From the NCBI GenBank assembly GCA_947598395.1, contig CANQFG010000001.1, forward strand, positions 81,894 through 117,098: a stretch of 35,205 nucleotides of DNA, read 5' to 3'. Below, piece after piece: positions 1-9,788 of the stretch. A program made the position numbers and the translations under genes. The notes under the pieces were generated by a model. It ran no database searches. It worked only from the letters and a program-made list of their open reading frames with translations, and was not told the DNA's origin. Source of the stretch: an uncultured Bacilli bacterium. Its GTDB lineage: Bacteria > Bacillota_I > Bacilli_A > RF39 > UBA660. The first letter of the stretch is position 1. Each line of letters begins with the position of its first letter.

Positions 1-42
1 AGGAACTTTTAAAGCTTCTTTCCTTCGCTGTTTAACAATGCT

Positions 43-71
43 AATATAACATATTTAAAAAAGCATTGCAA
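43..71 (-). promoter_or_regulatory. Putative sigma-A promoter reading out of the window to the left
   Basis: Reverse complement reads TTGCAA-17 bp-TATATT (-35 at 66-71, -10 at 43-48). Confidence 0.45.
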
Positions 72-78
72 GTAAGTT

Positions 79-3000
79 TTATTTAATCATATCGATTATT
101 TTATTTAATAAGGGAATTAGATAATAGACAAAATGTTTATCGAGTTTTTTTAATGGCAAAGTAAAAGATATCTTTTTCATATAATAACGCAAGCGAAATT
201 GGGGATTGATATTATAGACGATTAAGAATAATTTTTCACCATCCAATTTATTTGAGACATCTTCGGGAAGCTCAATTTCGATATTTTCTTTAGTCTGATG
301 AACATTCGTTATATTGAGTTTAAGGGCTAGTTTTTCAAACCATTCTTGATACATATAGATTTCCATATCGTCGGATATTTGGCCAAAGCGGTCACTGATC
401 TCGGCTTTGATTTTATCTAATGATTCGGCATCCGTTATTTCATTGATCATCTTATGAATTTCAATTTTTAAGCTCTCTTCACTGACATATGTATCGTCAA
501 TATGATTGGCAACTTCGATCAATGGCTTACTAGCCGTATCTTCTTCGACTTCTTCGCCATTTAGGCGCTTTATTTCATCATTGACCATCTGCGTATACAA
601 TTGCAATCCGACCGAATCGACAAAACCGGCCTGTTCGCTACCCAGTAAATCTCCGGCTCCCCGAATCGAAAGATCGCGCATGGCAATTTTATAACCACTG
701 CCTAATTCAGTAAAATCCTTTATCGATTGCAATCTCTTAACCGCCGTATCCGTCAATAATTTAGCCGGTTTGTACATCAGGTAAGCATAGGCAATTTTAT
801 CACTTCGACCCACGCGCCCCCGAAGTTGATAGAGTTGACTTAAACCAAATTTGTCGGCATCTAAGACGATCAAGGTGTTGACATTGGGAATATCGATGCC
901 CGTTTCGATAATCGTCGTACAGATCAATATATCATATTGGTTATCGATAAAGGCCGATACGACGCGTTCGAGTTCATGTTTTTCCATTTGGCCATGGGCA
1001 ATGACGACACGAGCTTCGGGAACGAGCATTTTAATCTTCGTCATCTCATCGACAATACTTTGCACTTGATTATAGAGAATGAATACTTGTCCACCCCTGG
1101 ATAATTCTTTGACGATGGCATCTTTTATCAAAACGTCATTTTCTTCGAGGACATAGGTTTGAACCGGATAACGATTAACGGGAGGTGTATCGATTAAAGA
1201 TAAATCTCTTAAGCCACTCATCGCCATCTTTAAAGTTCGGGGAATCGGCGTTGCCGAAAGGGTTAGAACGTTGACATCATTTTTTAGTTCCTTGATCTTT
1301 TCCTTATGCGTTACGCCAAAGCGTTGTTCTTCGTCGATTACTAATAAGCCGAGATTTTTATAATCAATAGCTTTATTTAATAATTTATGCGTGCCAAAGA
1401 CGATATCGATACTGCCATCTAAAAGGCCATTGATAATGCGCGTTACTTCACTAGGAGCAACAAAGCGATTGAGTAAAGCTATGTTAATGGGAAAATCTTT
1501 AAACCGATCTAAGGCACTTAAATATTGTTGGCGCGATAATAAGGTAGTCGGACATAAATAAGCCACTTGAAAGCCATTCATGACGGCCTTAAACATTGCC
1601 CGGAATGCTACTTCAGTCTTGCCAAAACCAACATCACCACATAACAAGCGATCCATGGGTATAGCTTGTTTTAAATCCTCATTGATTTCATAAATACACT
1701 TCGTTTGGTCACTCGTCTCCGTATAGCCAAAATTGCTTTTAAAGATTTCTTCTTCGGGAAAATCTTTAAATATTGGCCCCTTAGAATTACTGCGCGCGGC
1801 ATATAATTTGATAAGTTCTTGCGAAATATCGTGAATCTTATTCTTGACGCGCATTTTCGTCTTAGCCCATGATACGGAGTTTAATCTATTTATCTGCGGC
1901 CTCGTTCCATCGGCATCGCTATATTTATAGATCGTCGAGATCTTTTCGACGGGGATATATACTTTATCATTATCGAGGTAATTAATCATGATATAGTCGC
2001 GCATGAGCCCATTTTTATCGAGAGCCACGATGCCACCATAGATGCCAATGCCATGGGTAGCATGAACGACATAATCGCCGACATGTAAATCGTTGAAATC
2101 TTTGACTTTGCGCCCCATTTTGAAAGTATTATGATAATTACTTATAATTTTTGAATCATCGATATCATATTCGGAGATAAAGATATAATCGTTAATCGCA
2201 AATCCTTCATTAATTTTCTTCTTGATGATATTGACATTTTTGGGCACGATCGAACCAATGTTGACGTGATCAAATAACTTGGCAAGCCGCTCTTGTTGGG
2301 TTTCATTGGATAGACAGATTACGACATATTTCAAATCCTTATTTTTTAAGCAATACTCGACTAAACTATCATAATTGCCATTAAATTTTATTATCGGTTT
2401 TGAATAATACATCTTGGCATCGGGCAAATTTTTTATGGTTTCAATTTTTATAAACGAAGAAATTTCGATATCATCATAATCATACATAAAGGCATAATTA
2501 TCCGGTAATTCCTTGGAAGCGCGATAATCATTCATTTCCTTTACGAGTTTGTCATAACCATTTTTTAATTGTCCTTCATCGACGATGAAGGCCATAGGTT
2601 CTTCCATATAATCATATAATGAACTATGACTTTCACTGCTAATTTCATCAAAGGGTAAAATATTTAACTTTTCGATTTCATTTATCGATAACTGAGTATT
2701 TTCATTAAAGAAACGAAGTGATTCAATTTCGTCACCAAAGAGTTCTATGCGAACGGGATGATCACTTTCGATGGGAAAGATATCGATAATATAACCCCGA
2801 ATGGCATATTCGCCGGTCGTCGTGACGATGGTCTCGCGTTTATATCCATAATAATCGAGGTTTTGAAGGATTTCATCGCGATTGATACTAGTGTCTTTCG
2901 TCAAAGTAAATTTTAATTTTTTGGTCACATCAACAGCCGGCAAAAAGCGAAGATAGCCCATGAGGTTCGTTACGACAATTTGCCGTTTAGTCTTTAACTT

Positions 3001-3276
3001 TTCGAGGGCCTCTAACCGTTTGACCTTTAAATCAGGAGATATGGCTAAGGCAACGGATGCTAAAAAATCATCCATGGGAAAAAGACATACATCATCGGTG
3101 TATGTTTGCAATTTTTGAAATATCTTATTGGCATCGTATAAAGAATTGGTCACTATCAAGACATTTTGATCATTACTCATAAAATAATGATAATAGTAAA
3201 GTATTTGCAATTCATCACAAAGGCCACATACCGTCGTATATTTTTCATATTTAAAAAGATCTTTTAATATATCCAT
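79..3276 (-). CDS. mfd: Transcription-repair coupling factor Mfd
   Basis: 1065 aa; CarD-like RID region (HVGDYVVHATHGIGIYGG), helicase motifs GDVGFGKTEVA, DEEQRFG, QLRGRVGRS. Confidence 0.97.
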   Translation of the reverse strand: MDILKDLFKYEKYTTVCGLCDELQILYYYHYFMSNDQNVLIVTNSLYDANKIFQKLQTYTDDVCLFPMDDFLASVALAISPDLKVKRLEALEKLKTKRQIVVTNLMGYLRFLPAVDVTKKLKFTLTKDTSINRDEILQNLDYYGYKRETIVTTTGEYAIRGYIIDIFPIESDHPVRIELFGDEIESLRFFNENTQLSINEIEKLNILPFDEISSESHSSLYDYMEEPMAFIVDEGQLKNGYDKLVKEMNDYRASKELPDNYAFMYDYDDIEISSFIKIETIKNLPDAKMYYSKPIIKFNGNYDSLVEYCLKNKDLKYVVICLSNETQQERLAKLFDHVNIGSIVPKNVNIIKKKINEGFAINDYIFISEYDIDDSKIISNYHNTFKMGRKVKDFNDLHVGDYVVHATHGIGIYGGIVALDKNGLMRDYIMINYLDNDKVYIPVEKISTIYKYSDADGTRPQINRLNSVSWAKTKMRVKNKIHDISQELIKLYAARSNSKGPIFKDFPEEEIFKSNFGYTETSDQTKCIYEINEDLKQAIPMDRLLCGDVGFGKTEVAFRAMFKAVMNGFQVAYLCPTTLLSRQQYLSALDRFKDFPINIALLNRFVAPSEVTRIINGLLDGSIDIVFGTHKLLNKAIDYKNLGLLVIDEEQRFGVTHKEKIKELKNDVNVLTLSATPIPRTLKMAMSGLRDLSLIDTPPVNRYPVQTYVLEENDVLIKDAIVKELSRGGQVFILYNQVQSIVDEMTKIKMLVPEARVVIAHGQMEKHELERVVSAFIDNQYDILICTTIIETGIDIPNVNTLIVLDADKFGLSQLYQLRGRVGRSDKIAYAYLMYKPAKLLTDTAVKRLQSIKDFTELGSGYKIAMRDLSIRGAGDLLGSEQAGFVDSVGLQLYTQMVNDEIKRLNGEEVEEDTASKPLIEVANHIDDTYVSEESLKIEIHKMINEITDAESLDKIKAEISDRFGQISDDMEIYMYQEWFEKLALKLNITNVHQTKENIEIELPEDVSNKLDGEKLFLIVYNINPQFRLRYYMKKISFTLPLKKLDKHFVYYLIPLLNKIIDMIK

Positions 3277-3283
3277 AAGTCAC

Positions 3284-3829
3284 CTAATTATATTTACTCA
3301 TCAATTTATCTAAATTAGCCTCTGAAAAATTTTCGATTATATCATAAAGGGCTGGCAATAAAGAGGCAATAGTCTTAAGATCAGTAGAGGAAAATTCCCC
3401 GAGGACATAATCGCGCGTATCGATATTGCGATTATGCGATATGCCGATCTTAAGGCGGGCAAAGGCATTACTATTTAAGGCGTTGATAATATCCTTGATT
3501 CCATTATGACCACCCGATGAAGAATTGATTTTTAAGCGAAATTTACCGACTTCTAAATCTAAGTCATCGTGGATAACTAAAATATCCGCGATATCAATAT
3601 CGAAGTATTTTACAAATTGACTAACGACCCCACCCGATAAATTCATATAACTTTGCGGCTTTAAAAAGAGGTATTTTTCACCATTAATATTTTTTTCATA
3701 ATATAAGCCATTAAATTTTTTAGACCATTTGATATCACCTAAATAATTATCTAAGACATAAAAGCCCATATTATGACGGGTATTAATATATTCTTTTCCC
3801 GGATTTCCCAATCCAACTATGAGTTTCAT
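3284..3829 (-). CDS. pth: Peptidyl-tRNA hydrolase
   Basis: MKLIVGLGNPGKEYINTRHNMGF and HDDLDLEVGKFRLK..GGHNGIKDI; the ORF opens at 3838 but Met at 3829 fits the family start better. Confidence 0.96.
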   Translation of the reverse strand: MKLIVGLGNPGKEYINTRHNMGFYVLDNYLGDIKWSKKFNGLYYEKNINGEKYLFLKPQSYMNLSGGVVSQFVKYFDIDIADILVIHDDLDLEVGKFRLKINSSSGGHNGIKDIINALNSNAFARLKIGISHNRNIDTRDYVLGEFSSTDLKTIASLLPALYDIIENFSEANLDKLMSKYN

Positions 3830-3850
3830 AAGTATCACTTCCTCGTATCT

Positions 3851-4576
3851 TTATCGATCGTTAAAAATGTTCTGATAAGTAGTATGTTGTTTTAAATATA
3901 GGGGTCTATTTATCTTTACGTAGTCTGCTCCATTATATATAGCCTCAATTAAAATGAGGCAGCAAGGAGTATGAAGATCGTCATAGACCATTTGGACTTG
4001 CTTTAAACCAAAGCCATATTTATTTAATAAAATTATTATCTCCGCTAGGCGAACGGGTTCATGAACTAAATATAAATAGCCGCCATTTTTTAATAAACTA
4101 CTGCTCACTTTGATGACGTCTTCTAAATTGATGGCAATTTCATGACGAGCAAGAGCTTTAATGGGATTGTCATTGATATTCGTATGGGGATAATTTTTAA
4201 AATAGGGCGGATTACACGTAACGATGTCAAAGGAATGAGCGTTATAAAGGGATAGAATATTTAAAATATCGAGATTATGTAAGCAAACATTTTTAATTTG
4301 GTTATATTCCAATGATTTTATACCTAGATCGTATATTTCCCGTTGTAATTCCACGCCAACTATTTTTATTTTTTCGCCATATTTTCGGGATAAGATCATC
4401 GGGATGGGTGCATTACCCGTACATAGATCGATGATGTTTTTATCACCCTTTTTGACATGAACAAATTCAGCTAAAAGTAAAGAATCAATCGAAAATTTAA
4501 AATATTCGGGATTTTGATAAATTTTTAAATCGTAATCATATAAATCATTTAACATCATATTCGTATGTTTCACCAT
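3851..4576 (-). CDS. tRNA1(Val) (adenine-N6)-methyltransferase-like protein (YabB/TrmN6 family)
   Basis: SAM-MTase fold with NPPYFK motif; located next to ricT as in Bacillus. The start may be internal (Met near 4558). Confidence 0.85.
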   Translation of the reverse strand: MVKHTNMMLNDLYDYDLKIYQNPEYFKFSIDSLLLAEFVHVKKGDKNIIDLCTGNAPIPMILSRKYGEKIKIVGVELQREIYDLGIKSLEYNQIKNVCLHNLDILNILSLYNAHSFDIVTCNPPYFKNYPHTNINDNPIKALARHEIAINLEDVIKVSSSLLKNGGYLYLVHEPVRLAEIIILLNKYGFGLKQVQMVYDDLHTPCCLILIEAIYNGADYVKINRPLYLKQHTTYQNIFNDR

Positions 4577-5321
4577 CGATTAAAACCGCATACTTTTTAT
4601 TTAATACATCGAGATTGATAACCTTACCCGTACCATCGGGACATTTTATAACTTCCCCCATTTTGGGTAAGTACTCGCGATGTTCGCGATAGACCTCATC
4701 CTCATAGGCAAGACAACATAATAAGCGACCACAAGCACCATTGATCTTGGATGGATTGAGGGCAATATTTTGATTTTTAGCCATATTGATACTGATCGTT
4801 TCGATGTCATTTAAGAACGCCGAACAGCAAAGCTCGCGACCACATAAACCCAAGCCACTTATCTCCTTCGACTTATCGCGGACACCCAATTGATGCATCT
4901 CGATTCGCGTCTTATATTTAGCAGCTAAGTCCTTGACTAGACTGCGAAAATCAACGCGTTCATCGGCGATAAAATTAAACGTCAATTGTTTGCAATCAAA
5001 AGTAAAATTGGCATCGAGAAGGCGCATTTCGATTTTGTGTTTTTTAACCAATTCTTTAGCATATTTTAAGGCTTCGGTCGCATTTTTTAAATTTTTCAAA
5101 TAGATATTGTAATCCTTTTTGGATGCGATGCGAATTACTTCGCGCATATCATCTAAATCAAAGCGCTTTAAATCACTTAAGTTGGGATCTACTACTTTGC
5201 CAAATTGCCAGCCCTTTTCCGTTTCGACAATGACCGTAATATTTTTCTTCAATTCTAAGCCGTTATATTGAAAGTAATAAGTCTTACCCGTATCTTTAAA
5301 TTTAACTCCACAGACGCTCAT
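4545..5321 (-). CDS. ricT: PSP1-domain protein RicT (YaaT)
   Basis: Cys-rich motifs GLGLCGRELCCSAFL and GRLLCCLAYE; located between holB and the MTase. Confidence 0.9.
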   Translation of the reverse strand: MSVCGVKFKDTGKTYYFQYNGLELKKNITVIVETEKGWQFGKVVDPNLSDLKRFDLDDMREVIRIASKKDYNIYLKNLKNATEALKYAKELVKKHKIEMRLLDANFTFDCKQLTFNFIADERVDFRSLVKDLAAKYKTRIEMHQLGVRDKSKEISGLGLCGRELCCSAFLNDIETISINMAKNQNIALNPSKINGACGRLLCCLAYEDEVYREHREYLPKMGEVIKCPDGTGKVINLDVLNKKYAVLIDGETYEYDVK

Positions 5322-5352
5322 GTCGTACCTCCATTCTAAAATAGGATATTAT

Positions 5353-6216
5353 TCAGTTCCATAAGAGAAACATTTTGTTAAAAAGTAAATCTTTATTAAC
5401 ATTAAATCGCGAGTCATCGATAATATTATCTAATATTTTTATCCGATTGACAATAATTTTAATATCATCCGTTATTATCGAATTTAATATTTCTTGACTA
5501 TAGGCATTGTTAAAATGTTGATTGAGCATGATATTTTCATATTTAACTATATACATGCGACGCACTAATTTTAAAATTATCTCGATTTCATTTCGTTCAT
5601 ATTTTGTGTAATTCTTCGTAATCGACATCAATTCATAAATCTTCATGCCATTTAAATATTCGACTAATTCCCTACTTATTTTATAATAATTGTCATATTC
5701 TTCTTCGGATATCTCCAAAAGATCATAGATGGTCTCTTCATCATAATTGAGATTATATTGTTCACACCTACTCTTAATCGTCGGAATAATGGCTTGTACA
5801 TTATTGGTAATAAAGAAGCCCACAATTGCTCCAACGGGTTCTTCTAAAAATTTTAACAGTTTATTGGCCGAGGCATCGTTCATCTTATCGGCATACACAA
5901 TCGTATAGACGGAATAAGGATTTATCAATGGTTTAATGGCAAATTTATCGATAATATCCATAATTTGATCCTTTTTTATCTCTTTGCCATCCGGATAAAT
6001 GGTTATGACATCGGGATTAGTGCCATTTTGAATGGTATGACAGATATTACAATCGCAGTTGTCATCTTGGTTTTTCGAACAATTTATTTTTTTTATCAAT
6101 TTTTTGACATCACTTTCACATTTGGGAATATTATTGGTCACCAACAAAAAAGCATGAGAATTTTTGTTCTCATTAAAACTCTTTAAAATACTTTCCAATA
6201 TTTCTTCGTGATGCAT
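5353..6216 (-). CDS. holB: DNA polymerase III delta' subunit
   Basis: CDCNICHTI zinc-type motif, DASANKLLKFLEEP; syntenic with ricT. Confidence 0.85.
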   Translation of the reverse strand: MHHEEILESILKSFNENKNSHAFLLVTNNIPKCESDVKKLIKKINCSKNQDDNCDCNICHTIQNGTNPDVITIYPDGKEIKKDQIMDIIDKFAIKPLINPYSVYTIVYADKMNDASANKLLKFLEEPVGAIVGFFITNNVQAIIPTIKSRCEQYNLNYDEETIYDLLEISEEEYDNYYKISRELVEYLNGMKIYELMSITKNYTKYERNEIEIILKLVRRMYIVKYENIMLNQHFNNAYSQEILNSIITDDIKIIVNRIKILDNIIDDSRFNVNKDLLFNKMFLLWN

Positions 6217-6224
6217 ATCTTCTC

Positions 6225-6410
6225 CTACATATATTTAAACACTAAAATGCTATAGATTATGATCCCGGGAAATCCTAAAATACTCGATATTCCGAGACTA
6301 AAATAGTTAATTGGTATCGTCCATCCTAAATTGACGATGATAAGATTAATACTATATAAAGTTATCGTCGATAAGACGAGATTTCTTAACAATTTTTTTA
6401 TAATTTTCAC
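6225..6410 (-). CDS. Small membrane protein, BofA-like (pro-sigma-K processing inhibitor family)
   Basis: 61 aa, two hydrophobic segments, C-terminal GISSILGFPGIIIYSIL; sits beside recR as bofA does in Bacillus. Confidence 0.6.
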   Translation of the reverse strand: MKIIKKLLRNLVLSTITLYSINLIIVNLGWTIPINYFSLGISSILGFPGIIIYSILVFKYM

Positions 6411-6446
6411 GTTATCACCAATACATCATATTTAGAGTATTGATAA

Positions 6447-7049
6447 TTATGATATCTCCTTGCGATCGATTAAAGCGCGGTCCAAAGTAATGGCATCGAG
6501 GTAATCGATCTCGACGCCCATCGGAATACCATAGGAAAGACGGGATACTTTAATATGATTTTCTTCTAAGATCTTCTTTATATAAAGGGTTGTCGTCTCC
6601 CCTTCAATCGAAGGCTTTAGGGCAATGATGACTTCGCCATCACCTTTAAAATTATCGACGCGTCTCTTTAGCGTACTCAAATTGATATCTTCCGGATATA
6701 CGCCATCAATGGGCGATATTAAGCCATTTAGGACATGATATTTGCCATTGAATGTTCCCGATTTTTCAAACATAAAGACACTTTTATAATCCTCGACGAC
6801 ACATAGTAAATTGTCTTCGCGATTGGTATCGTTACATATATCACACACTTCTTTATCCGTTAGATGACCGCACTCTGTACAACGCCGAAGCTTGCTCTTG
6901 CAATCTTTGACATTTTTGATAAAGTCATCGATTTCCTCATCGGATAATTCGATGGTAGCCAAGGCATAACGCTCGGCACTTTTTTCGCCAATTCCCGGTA
7001 GTTTTTTAAAGGAATTAATGGCGTTTGCTAGTACTTCTGGATATAACAT
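6447..7049 (-). CDS. recR: Recombination protein RecR
   Basis: FKKLPGIGEKSAERYA, CTECGHLTDKEVCDIC zinc finger, Toprim. Confidence 0.97.
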   Translation of the reverse strand: MLYPEVLANAINSFKKLPGIGEKSAERYALATIELSDEEIDDFIKNVKDCKSKLRRCTECGHLTDKEVCDICNDTNREDNLLCVVEDYKSVFMFEKSGTFNGKYHVLNGLISPIDGVYPEDINLSTLKRRVDNFKGDGEVIIALKPSIEGETTTLYIKKILEENHIKVSRLSYGIPMGVEIDYLDAITLDRALIDRKEIS

Positions 7050-7050
7050 A

Positions 7051-7344
7051 TTAAATCAATCCGCCTAATTTTTTTCCATAAATTCCCATTTTTGCTTCAA
7101 TTTCAGCATCAATTTTTGATAATGCTTCATTAAAGGCAATTTGAATCATATCTTCGAGCATTTCGAGATCTTCGGCAGCTACTTTATCCTTAATTTTGAC
7201 ACTTTTGATTTTCTTGTCGCCCATCATGACAATATCGACTAATTGCGATGATCCGACAAATTCCTTAGCATAGATTTCCTTTTGCTTTTGTTCCATATCC
7301 CGTTGCATTTTTTGAGCTTGCGCCATTATACTATTCATATTCAT
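7051..7344 (-). CDS. YbaB/EbfC family nucleoid-associated protein
   Basis: 97 aa, MAQAQKMQRDMEQKQKE; classic dnaX-ybaB-recR order. Confidence 0.93.
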   Translation of the reverse strand: MNMNSIMAQAQKMQRDMEQKQKEIYAKEFVGSSQLVDIVMMGDKKIKSVKIKDKVAAEDLEMLEDMIQIAFNEALSKIDAEIEAKMGIYGKKLGGLI

Positions 7345-7355
7345 ATTTTTTTCCT

Positions 7356-8957
7356 CTATTCTATATTTATTTTTTCATTTCCAAAAATATCTTCAGCGAG
7401 TGAAACGGTATTTTTTTCCGAAGATACATACTCTTCATCGCTGATGTACTCGTATTGTTTATTATTTTTCATATTGGCAGAAAATTCTTTCAATACGTCT
7501 TCCCATTCCTTTTTAGTTATGAAAATCATCTTATAATTGGTATTATATAAAGTATTATATTTTATTTCAATATCATATAATTTGGAATTACCGACAATTT
7601 TCGTACTTTCACTATTGGTGACAAAAAGGATATTAGTTTCCGATGCCACTTGGGGAATGACATGGTGCGTTATCGGAATAAATTCATTTAGATTTTCACT
7701 GACGATTTGATTGACAAATTTTTTCCAATCTTCGAGAATTTTGACTTTTAAATCCTTGTTAGCTCCAGCGAATGAATTATTGATTCGGATATTAATAAAT
7801 TTGTCACATATGTTATATATTGAATTTTTGCCATTATTTTTTATCAAATTTTCTACTTTTGGATACAAATCGGTATCCGAAATTATTTCCCGGGAAATAA
7901 TTTGACTTATCTCACGATTGGAAATTTGATTACTCTCATCATTGATAAAGGCAATTAATTCCAACTCTAAGAGTAAATAGCCATTGGAATTAATATTAAT
8001 TTTTCCCAATAAATTATTGAGGGAATCGATAACTTTTTTGATGTGGCGAAAGGCATTGTTGCTGATATTGCGTTTCTTCATATTGACGGCCTTTTCGATA
8101 AAGTTATCGAGCATCTTATTAATAAATATTTTGACATCAATTCCCGTTTCTTTAATGAACTGAAGTTTTTCAACTAATAAATCGATGTCATTATGCAATA
8201 ATGCCGTATAGATAGTATCGATATCTTCCGAAGTGGCAGTGCCATAATTATTTTTTATGACATCAAGGGTTATTTCATCGGCAACTTTAGAGAGTTGATC
8301 GAGAATACTCAAGGCATCGCGCATACACCCATCGGATAAATAAGAGATTTCATTCAAGGCATCTTCTGTAAATTTTACATTTTCTTTTTCACAAATAGTT
8401 GACAAATTATCAAATATTAATTTTCGATCAATTCTTTGAAAATCAAATCTTTGACAACGCGATAAGACGGTAATGGGGACCTTTTGTATATCCGTCGTAG
8501 CCAAGATGAAGATAACATTTGATGGTGGTTCTTCTAAAGTCTTTAAAAAAGCATTCCATGCCTGATTCGATAGCATGTGAACTTCATCGATAATATATAT
8601 TTTATATTTACTATTAGTGGGAGCTATGCCAATATTTTCGATAATATCGCGAATGTTTTCGACGCCATTATTACTTGCCGCATCCATTTCGATGATGTCC
8701 GGACTGGTAGTAAAATTAAGGCAATTTTCACATTCGCCGCAGGAAATTCCATCTTTTGGATTTAAGCAATTTATCGTCTTGGCAAATATTTTGGCGGTAC
8801 TAGTTTTTCCAGTACCACGTGGACCAGTAAAAATATATGCATGTGCGATTTTGTTGTTTATAATGGAATTCTTTAATATTTTTTTGATTGGCTCTTGGCC
8901 TACTAATTCATCAAAATTTTGAGGTCGATATTTTCTATAAAGCACCTTGTAATCCAC
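7356..8957 (-). CDS. dnaX: DNA polymerase III gamma/tau subunit
   Basis: YRKYRPQNFDELVGQ, GPRGTGKTSTAKIFAK, CGECENC, DEVHMLS. Confidence 0.97.
   Translation of the reverse strand: MDYKVLYRKYRPQNFDELVGQEPIKKILKNSIINNKIAHAYIFTGPRGTGKTSTAKIFAKTINCLNPKDGISCGECENCLNFTTSPDIIEMDAASNNGVENIRDIIENIGIAPTNSKYKIYIIDEVHMLSNQAWNAFLKTLEEPPSNVIFILATTDIQKVPITVLSRCQRFDFQRIDRKLIFDNLSTICEKENVKFTEDALNEISYLSDGCMRDALSILDQLSKVADEITLDVIKNNYGTATSEDIDTIYTALLHNDIDLLVEKLQFIKETGIDVKIFINKMLDNFIEKAVNMKKRNISNNAFRHIKKVIDSLNNLLGKININSNGYLLLELELIAFINDESNQISNREISQIISREIISDTDLYPKVENLIKNNGKNSIYNICDKFINIRINNSFAGANKDLKVKILEDWKKFVNQIVSENLNEFIPITHHVIPQVASETNILFVTNSESTKIVGNSKLYDIEIKYNTLYNTNYKMIFITKKEWEDVLKEFSANMKNNKQYEYISDEEYVSSEKNTVSLAEDIFGNEKINIE
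7881..7902. promoter_or_regulatory. Noc-binding palindrome (NBS) inside dnaX
   Basis: AATTATTTCCCGGGAAATAATT, containing the 14-bp NBS core ATTTCCCGGGAAAT at 7885-7898. Confidence 0.85.
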
Positions 8958-8995
8958 GTTATCACCCTATGAATTATTATAGCATATATTTATAA

Positions 8996-9418
8996 TTATC
9001 GTTTACAATTTGTTTGAAAAAAAGTCGACATTTTTTGACGATATCGTTCCTTTTCATCATCGTTATTTTCTATTTCACATATTTGAGTTTTGTAATACCC
9101 TTTTTTATTATCCAGTTTGGCAATCAAATAATAGACATGTTTAATACGGGCCTCATTAATCACTGCTTTGCACATATTGCATGGTTCCAAAGTAACATAT
9201 AAATCGCAGTCATTTAAACGCCAGTCGCGATTATGACGGGCCGCCTTTTTGATAGCAATAATTTCCGCATGATTCGTAACATCGGTATTTTTTAAACGAC
9301 GATTGAATCCCTTGCCAATGATCTTATTATTTTGGACAACGACAGCCCCAATAGGAATCTCTTTTTTAAGATAGGCTTTATCAGCTTCTTTAAGGGCAGC
9401 ATTCATAAACTCGTTCAT
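8996..9418 (-). CDS. tadA: tRNA-specific adenosine deaminase
   Basis: HAEIIAIKKAA and PCNMCKAVI deaminase motifs; start taken at MNEFM with RBS GAGGAG. The longer ORF start at 9451 would run into the SRP RNA. Confidence 0.92.
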   Translation of the reverse strand: MNEFMNAALKEADKAYLKKEIPIGAVVVQNNKIIGKGFNRRLKNTDVTNHAEIIAIKKAARHNRDWRLNDCDLYVTLEPCNMCKAVINEARIKHVYYLIAKLDNKKGYYKTQICEIENNDDEKERYRQKMSTFFQTNCKR

Positions 9419-9435
9419 ATTTTTTCTCCTCATAT

Positions 9436-9515
9436 AAAAAAGCGCACACAATCAGAGATTATTATGGCTGCTGTCTTCCGACTCTGACCAGTTTCTAATA
9501 TGGTTGTTGCGCATT
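9436..9515 (-). ncRNA. ffs: Small bacterial SRP RNA (4.5S/scRNA type)
   Basis: Minus strand contains GGTCAGAGTCGGAAGACAGCAGCC (GUCAG...GGAA tetraloop...AGCAGCC) enclosed by a GCGCAACAA/TTGTGTGCGC terminal stem and followed by a T-run; located between tadA and dnaX-side genes as in Bacillus. Confidence 0.92.
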
Positions 9516-9518
9516 TAA

Positions 9519-9546
9519 ATTATATCATATCATCATTTATAATCAA
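9519..9546 (-). promoter_or_regulatory. Promoter of SRP RNA
   Basis: Minus strand TTGATT-16 bp-TATAAT just upstream of the RNA 5' end. Confidence 0.7.
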
Positions 9547-9562
9547 GATTATTTTTTATAAA

Positions 9563-9584
9563 AATTATTTCCCGGGAAATAATT
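9563..9584. promoter_or_regulatory. Noc-binding palindrome
   Basis: AATTATTTCCCGGGAAATAATT; core 9567-9580. Confidence 0.85.
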
Positions 9585-9666
9585 GTAGTTTTTACTATTC
9601 TCACTTTTTGTTTTTTTGAAATTATCATTTTTTCAATTTTTTTAATTGTGTTTATGCATTTCTTAA

Positions 9667-9682
9667 TGTTTCACGTGAAACA
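9667..9682. promoter_or_regulatory. parS site 1
   Basis: Exact TGTTTCACGTGAAACA. Confidence 0.95.
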
Positions 9683-9756
9683 TTGAGATCATCAGTAAAA
9701 ATATAATTGTTATCATTTTATTAATAATATGAAAGTTTTAATTTATTTTTTAATTA

Positions 9757-9788
9757 TTTTTTATATATTTTTTATATATTTTTTATAT
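9757..9788. repeat. Tandem 11-bp T-tract repeat (TTTTTTATATA x ~3)
   Basis: T6 runs begin at 9757, 9768 and 9779, an exact 11-bp period. Confidence 0.8.

Noticed and set aside
506-1069. Plus-strand ORFs inside mfd (and similar antisense ORFs in gyrA, gyrB, dnaX, mnmG, prfA, murA)
   Set aside because: Antisense to well-supported conserved genes; compositions look like frame shadows.
6255-6275. GATCCCGGGAAAT in the bofA-like gene as a fifth Noc site
   Set aside because: Only the right half matches; the left arm is TGAT instead of ATTT.
8810-8830. CACGTG in dnaX as a seventh parS
   Set aside because: Context is TACCACGTGGACC; lacks the TTT/AAA arms of parS.
9419-9451. Extended N-terminus of tadA (MCALFYMRRKN)
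   Set aside because: It would be translated from the SRP RNA 3' end and has a good RBS only for the downstream ATG at 9418.
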